In this document: piece by piece, positions 42,403 to 45,650 of the stretch | How the letters are laid out: every line of letters begins with the position of its first letter | How positions within the stretch are numbered: position 1 is the stretch's first letter | DNA from: Phycisphaerales bacterium | Lineage (GTDB): Bacteria; Planctomycetota; Phycisphaerae; Phycisphaerales; UBA1924 | Assembly (NCBI GenBank): GCA_017640485.1 | Contig: JAEPQP010000007.1 | Location: 1-45,650, forward strand | DNA: 45,650 nt | Direction of reading: 5' to 3' | Program-made: the position numbers and the translations under genes | The notes under the pieces: generated by a model | What the model was told of the DNA's origin: nothing | Databases searched by the model: none | Seen by the model: only the letters and a program-made list of their open reading frames with translations

Positions 42403-42762
42403 TCAGAGCTGACCCGCGAGCATCGCTTCCGCGATCTCGTCTGGAGTCATCTCTCCAGTGCCGCCCATTTCGCCCATATCAGCAGAAGCCCCCCCGCCGG
42501 GACCCATCGCATCGATGCGTTCGGTTTGCCCGAGCGTCGTGGTCAGGCGGATCCCGAAGTTCTCCCCGAGCTTCACGGCTGATCCGCTCGCGATGCGTCG
42601 GTTATTCACACGGATCTCAAGCTCTTCCTCGGCATTGATCGGGAGCTCGATAATCGAGCCGGGAACCCACTGACGGATGCTCTGGATATCCATGACACGC
42701 TCGCCGACGATGACGACCAGCGGAACCTCGATGCGCATGATTGATTTGAGATTGGAACCCAT
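42403..42762 (-). CDS. fliN: FliN/SpoA-domain flagellar switch-type protein
   Basis: The 119-aa protein has the SpoA domain of FliN (residues ~6-85): IMRIEVPLVVIVGERVMDIQSIRQWVPGSIIELP, then LEIRVNNRRIASGSAV and FGIRLTTTL. FliN forms the lower C-ring of the flagellar motor switch. A Gly/Met-rich tail (GPGGGASADMGEMGG) and a helix ending MLAGQL follow. No other flagellar or secretion gene is in the window, so it could also belong to a separate T3SS-like system. GAGG lies 5 nt before ATG 42762. It is convergent with the pseudopilin gene and follows fabF with a 140-nt gap. Confidence 0.88.
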   Translation of the reverse strand: MGSNLKSIMRIEVPLVVIVGERVMDIQSIRQWVPGSIIELPINAEEELEIRVNNRRIASGSAVKLGENFGIRLTTTLGQTERIDAMGPGGGASADMGEMGGTGEMTPDEIAEAMLAGQL

Positions 42763-42902
42763 AGCATCCTCATCGGCACAAGCTGCGCCCCGATGCACTC
42801 AACGCGCACAACTCACAGGGCATAGATGAACAATCGCAACCGATATGCCAGTCTGCAAGGTCCAAATAACGCGAGTTGTCCAGGATGACTCTGTGGGGAG
42901 TC

Positions 42903-44186
42903 TCAGCCTGTGTACTCACCGATGATCAGGCTGACATTGTGTCCGCCGAATCCGAAGGTGTTGTTCATCGCCCGTCTCACGGGCATCTCGCGAGCGGTAT
43001 TCGCGACGATATCGACCCCTGAGCATTCCGGATCGATCTCATCGAGGTTGATGGTCGGAGCGACGATGTTGTCACGGACCGCGTGGATACACGCGATCAA
43101 CTCAACAGCTCCGGATGCTCCGAGGCAGTGGCCGTGCATGGATTTGGTCGAGTTCATGACGAGCCCGCCGTTCGCTCCACCCTTGGTCGCGTGCTCACCA
43201 AAGACCGATTTGACCGCGATGATCTCGGCTTTGTCTCCCAGCGGCGTGGAAGTGCCGTGAGCATTGATGTAATCGATGTCTTCCGGATTGAGACGCGCGT
43301 CGTCGAGCGCCCAGCGCATCGCGTGACTCGCGCCGCGTCCCTCCGCGTGCGGAGCGGTGATGTGACCAGCATCGCAGGAGTTCGCGGCTCCGCACAGTTC
43401 CGCATAAATCGTCGCTCCGCGGGCTTTCGCGTGCTCCTCGGATTCAAGCACATAGACCGCAGCGCCTTCCGAGAGGACGAATCCGTCACGGCCGGTATCA
43501 AATGGACGCGAGGCCTTCTCTGGAGCGTCGTTGCGTGTCGAGAGCGCCTTCATGGTCATGAACGATCCGAGACACAACGGGGTCAGCGCCGCTTCGGATC
43601 CACCCGCGAGCATGACATCAGCCTTTCCTGATCGGATCGCTTCCATCGCGTCCCCGATCGCATGGCCAGACGATGCACACGCTGTCGCGTGGGTCGATGC
43701 GGGTCCCTGAAGGTTGAAGCGGATCGAAATATTCCCAGTGACCGCATTGGCCATGAGCTTCGGGACGGTGAATGGAGAGATCCGCGATGGACCCTTGTTC
43801 TCCAGCACTTTCACGCTGTCCTCGATCGTCGAGATCCCACCGATCCCCGATCCCATCACAATTCCCTGACGCTCAGGGTCCCCAGATGCGAAATCGAATC
43901 CACAATGGTCCACGGCTTCCTGAGCCGCGAACAGACCGAGCAGCGAGACCCGATCCATGCGCTTTGCTTCTCGTCCCTCAACAACGGGATCTGGGGTCCA
44001 GTCCTTGATCGAGCCACCGATCGTCACAGTCCATCCGTCGTACTTTGAAAAGTCCTTCGAGTCGATCGTGGAGATCCCGGATCGACCGGATTTCATCGCA
44101 TCCCATGTGTCTGCGGCGTTGTGACCAATGTTGGTCAGGGCGCCAAAGCCGGTGATTACAACACGATGACGGGTGGTGGAGGTCAT
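42903..44186 (-). CDS. fabF: beta-ketoacyl-ACP synthase II
   Basis: The 427-aa condensing enzyme elongates fatty acids. The catalytic residues are Cys170 (TACASSGHA), His310 (NAHGTSTPLGD) and His353 (KSMHGHCLGASG), with a Lys348 in the same segment. An AGGA Shine-Dalgarno lies 7 nt upstream of ATG 44186. It is the second gene after acpP (136-nt gap), and a terminator-like hairpin (44269-44296) lies between the two. Longer in-frame extensions to 44276 lack a signal. The length agrees with the family (~410-425 aa). Confidence 0.97.
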   Translation of the reverse strand: MTSTTRHRVVITGFGALTNIGHNAADTWDAMKSGRSGISTIDSKDFSKYDGWTVTIGGSIKDWTPDPVVEGREAKRMDRVSLLGLFAAQEAVDHCGFDFASGDPERQGIVMGSGIGGISTIEDSVKVLENKGPSRISPFTVPKLMANAVTGNISIRFNLQGPASTHATACASSGHAIGDAMEAIRSGKADVMLAGGSEAALTPLCLGSFMTMKALSTRNDAPEKASRPFDTGRDGFVLSEGAAVYVLESEEHAKARGATIYAELCGAANSCDAGHITAPHAEGRGASHAMRWALDDARLNPEDIDYINAHGTSTPLGDKAEIIAVKSVFGEHATKGGANGGLVMNSTKSMHGHCLGASGAVELIACIHAVRDNIVAPTINLDEIDPECSGVDIVANTAREMPVRRAMNNTFGFGGHNVSLIIGEYTG

Positions 44187-44268
44187 AAGAGCATCCTGGT
44201 CTTGCACGATCCCGGAGGGATTGGGAATGATCAAGCGGCTTTGAAACCTGTCCCTGATCAAAATACAG

Positions 44269-44296
44269 AAGCCCACCGGGGCATGCCGGGGGGCTT
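44269..44296 (-). terminator. terminator-like hairpin between acpP and fabF
   Basis: Arms 44269-44279 and 44286-44296 pair over 11 positions with one C-T mismatch around a 6-nt loop. On the minus strand it is followed by CTGTATTTT, a partial U-tract. It could stop most transcripts after acpP and let a fraction read into fabF, which would fit the higher need for ACP. Confidence 0.62.
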
Positions 44297-44321
44297 GGAT
44301 ATTCAGCTACACGGGCTCTGA

Positions 44322-44570
44322 TTATTCAGCGCCGTTGGCCTGCTTGATGAAGTCGATCGCGTTCCCGACAGTGAGGATCTTCTCGGCTTGATCGTCAGGG
44401 ATTGATGTCTCGAACTCGTCTTCGAACTCCATCACGAGCTCGACGGTATCGAGACTGTCTGCGTTTAGGTCTTCCATGAAGCTGGTCTCGCGTGAGATCT
44501 TCTCCTTGTCAGTGCCCATCTGCTCAGCAACGATTTCGATAACCTTTGATTCGATTTCTGTTTCGGTCAC
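44322..44570 (-). CDS. acpP: acyl carrier protein
   Basis: The 82-aa acidic protein carries acyl chains on a 4'-phosphopantetheine arm attached at Ser39 in NADSLDTVE. The four-helix ACP pattern is complete ([13 protein letters not shown], then [10 protein letters not shown], then [11 protein letters not shown]). GTG 44570 has GGAG 8 nt upstream; a TTG six codons earlier gives a longer 88-aa form and lacks an SD. It is expressed from the promoter at 44654-44683 and leads the acpP-fabF unit, separate from the plsX-fabHDG operon. Confidence 0.96.
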   Translation of the reverse strand: MTETEIESKVIEIVAEQMGTDKEKISRETSFMEDLNADSLDTVELVMEFEDEFETSIPDDQAEKILTVGNAIDFIKQANGAE

Positions 44571-44901
44571 AGCGTATTCTCCGCTCAATTGATCGGGATC
44601 CCTTGCCCGGACGCTCCATACGCCCGAGAATCTCGTCCCACGATCTGGCCCCGATTGTATCCAGTCAGTGTAGCGTTTGCCAAGCGTTTATGCGATCGCG
44701 AGAATAGATCTTTGTTCGGGATTCGGACATTATCGTCCCTCAATGCCCCCTCCCATCCCGCTTGATCCCGTCCAACCAGAACATCTAGGTCCTAGAGCCA
44801 TTCTCGCTCACATTCAGCGTACATCCCACTCGAAATCGCGTCGAAACACCTCCAACAGCACGCGGCGTATCCGCACATGCTGCCTTCTGAGAGGAATCGT
44901 G
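44571..44901. other. divergent region between acpP and the DUF1444 gene
   Basis: The 331-nt region holds the acpP promoter (44654-44683), a ~77-nt acpP leader and the GAGG at 44891-44894 of the next gene. I see no riboswitch, long inverted repeat or other RNA. A promoter for the plus-strand gene could not be identified. Confidence 0.55.
44654..44683 (-). promoter_or_regulatory. promoter of acpP
   Basis: On the minus strand TTGGCA (44678-44683) and TACAAT (44654-44659) are spaced 18 nt apart. The start of transcription would be near 44647, about 77 nt before the acpP GTG. Confidence 0.68.
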
Positions 44902-45650
44902 ATGGGAACCATGCCGAAAGAACCAGACGCATTCGTTGAACATGTGGTCAAGCTCATTCAAAAGATGCAGCCCGAGTTCAGCATCAACCGCGTCAATCCC
45001 AACGAGCTCCATGTCAACGGGCGTCGACTGGACCTCGAGAATCTCTACCGCATGGTCGCGCACGAACCCGATCGCGGCACCGACATCGTCGAGCACTTCC
45101 TCGACCAACTCTTTATGGGTGACCATGTCGAGGTCAATGACATCCCGCTCGATCAAGCGAAAGCACGGATCATGCCTCGCATCCAGCCGACCTCGATCTT
45201 CGAGCATCTGACCGAATCACTCGTCGCACATGTCCCGTTTGTCAATGACACGGTCATCGTGTTCGTCCTCGATATGCCTCATATGACAGTGAGCATCACG
45301 ATGGATCAGGTGATCCGCTGGGGGATCACGATCGACGAGGTCGAGGAGTACGCACGCGAGAACCTAGATCTGTACGCTCCGGAACTCGAGATGCAGGTCA
45401 TCGAGAGCGCCGAGGGCGGGAAGGCGGTCATCGTCGCCGAGCAAGACGGCTACGACGCGGCGCGTCTGCTGATGGGTGATCTTCATTCACGCCTCGCGTG
45501 CCACCTGGGCGCAGACTTCTATGTCGCGACCCCGGCGCGTGATATGTTCATCGCATTGACCTGCGAGCCCGACGAGTTTGTCCAGCGTCTGTGCGATCGT
45601 GTGGACGAGGACTTTACCCGCCTCCCATACCCGATCACCAAGGACCTGTT
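44902..45650 (+). CDS. DUF1444 family protein (partial, 3' end missing)
   Basis: The reading frame from ATG 44902 (GAGG at 44891-44894, 7 nt upstream) stays open for 249 codons to the window edge without a stop. The product shows the pattern of DUF1444, e.g. RIMPRIQPTSIFEHL, then VIVFVLDMPHMTVSI, then VIRWGITIDEVEEYARENL, and FYVATPARDMFIA. The function of the family is unknown, and no signal peptide is visible. A second ATG lies at 44911. The gene diverges from acpP. Confidence 0.83.
   Translation, partial: MGTMPKEPDAFVEHVVKLIQKMQPEFSINRVNPNELHVNGRRLDLENLYRMVAHEPDRGTDIVEHFLDQLFMGDHVEVNDIPLDQAKARIMPRIQPTSIFEHLTESLVAHVPFVNDTVIVFVLDMPHMTVSITMDQVIRWGITIDEVEEYARENLDLYAPELEMQVIESAEGGKAVIVAEQDGYDAARLLMGDLHSRLACHLGADFYVATPARDMFIALTCEPDEFVQRLCDRVDEDFTRLPYPITKDL

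Overview
The window looks like a chromosomal segment of a marine planctomycete of the class Phycisphaerae. The evidence is the gene content and style. There are four prepilin-type or PEP-CTERM-type exported proteins with the planctomycete N-terminal FTLIELL or C-terminal hydrophobic-RRR signature. There is also an acyl-adenylating GH3 protein, an orphan LAB_N protein, lipoproteins, a stand-alone FliN, and a moderately G+C-rich, GATC-dense sequence. No integrase, transposase, phage gene or CRISPR array is visible. The backbone is mostly housekeeping, with one A+T-rich gene (20650-21468) that does not match it.

Layout. 28-5170 (+): alpha/beta hydrolase translationally coupled to a GH3 protein, then DinB-like, NRDE/TANGO2-like and an orphan nuoH. 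5210-6271 (-): secreted protein with an internal duplication. 6387-6565: promoter, palindrome, an unusual long-variable-arm tRNA-Cys(GCA) and its terminator. 6592-8666 (+): MoxR ATPase and a PEP-CTERM protein. 8671-11605 (-): four-gene operon with a GT2 glycosyltransferase and a LAB_N protein. 11698-16323 (+): ISC-type ferredoxin, PNGase F-like lipoprotein, RlmE and a BatA-like VWA protein. 16331-18151 (-): large exported protein. 18329-20640 (+): glycine-zipper lipoprotein and LepA. 20650-25571: membrane proteins, sulfotransferase-like protein, nitroreductase and a pseudopilin pair.

25627-29358 (-) is the most striking region. A well-formed cobalamin riboswitch (29161-29358) precedes a PEP-CTERM surface protein, a secreted PQQ-type beta-propeller and a pseudopilin-like protein. 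No transporter or cobalamin-synthesis gene is present. I infer a B12-repressed cell-surface module.

29936-34101 (+) is rpmF-plsX-fabH-fabD-fabG behind a recognisable sigma-70 promoter. Its usual partners acpP and fabF sit about 9 kb away on the opposite strand (42903-44570), with their own promoter and an intergenic terminator-like hairpin. Between them lie DUF1569, VOC, lipoprotein, glycosyltransferase, FKBP, RecQ, GH15, pseudopilin and FliN genes. The window ends inside a DUF1444-type gene.

Two regulatory patterns cut across the genes. Eight genes without a Shine-Dalgarno sequence have a TAnnnT hexamer exactly 5-6 nt before the start codon, which suggests leaderless transcripts. Two distant promoters (18214 and 21581) share a 15/17-identical palindromic site. 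All assignments come from reading the sequence and recalled family motifs; no database search was run.
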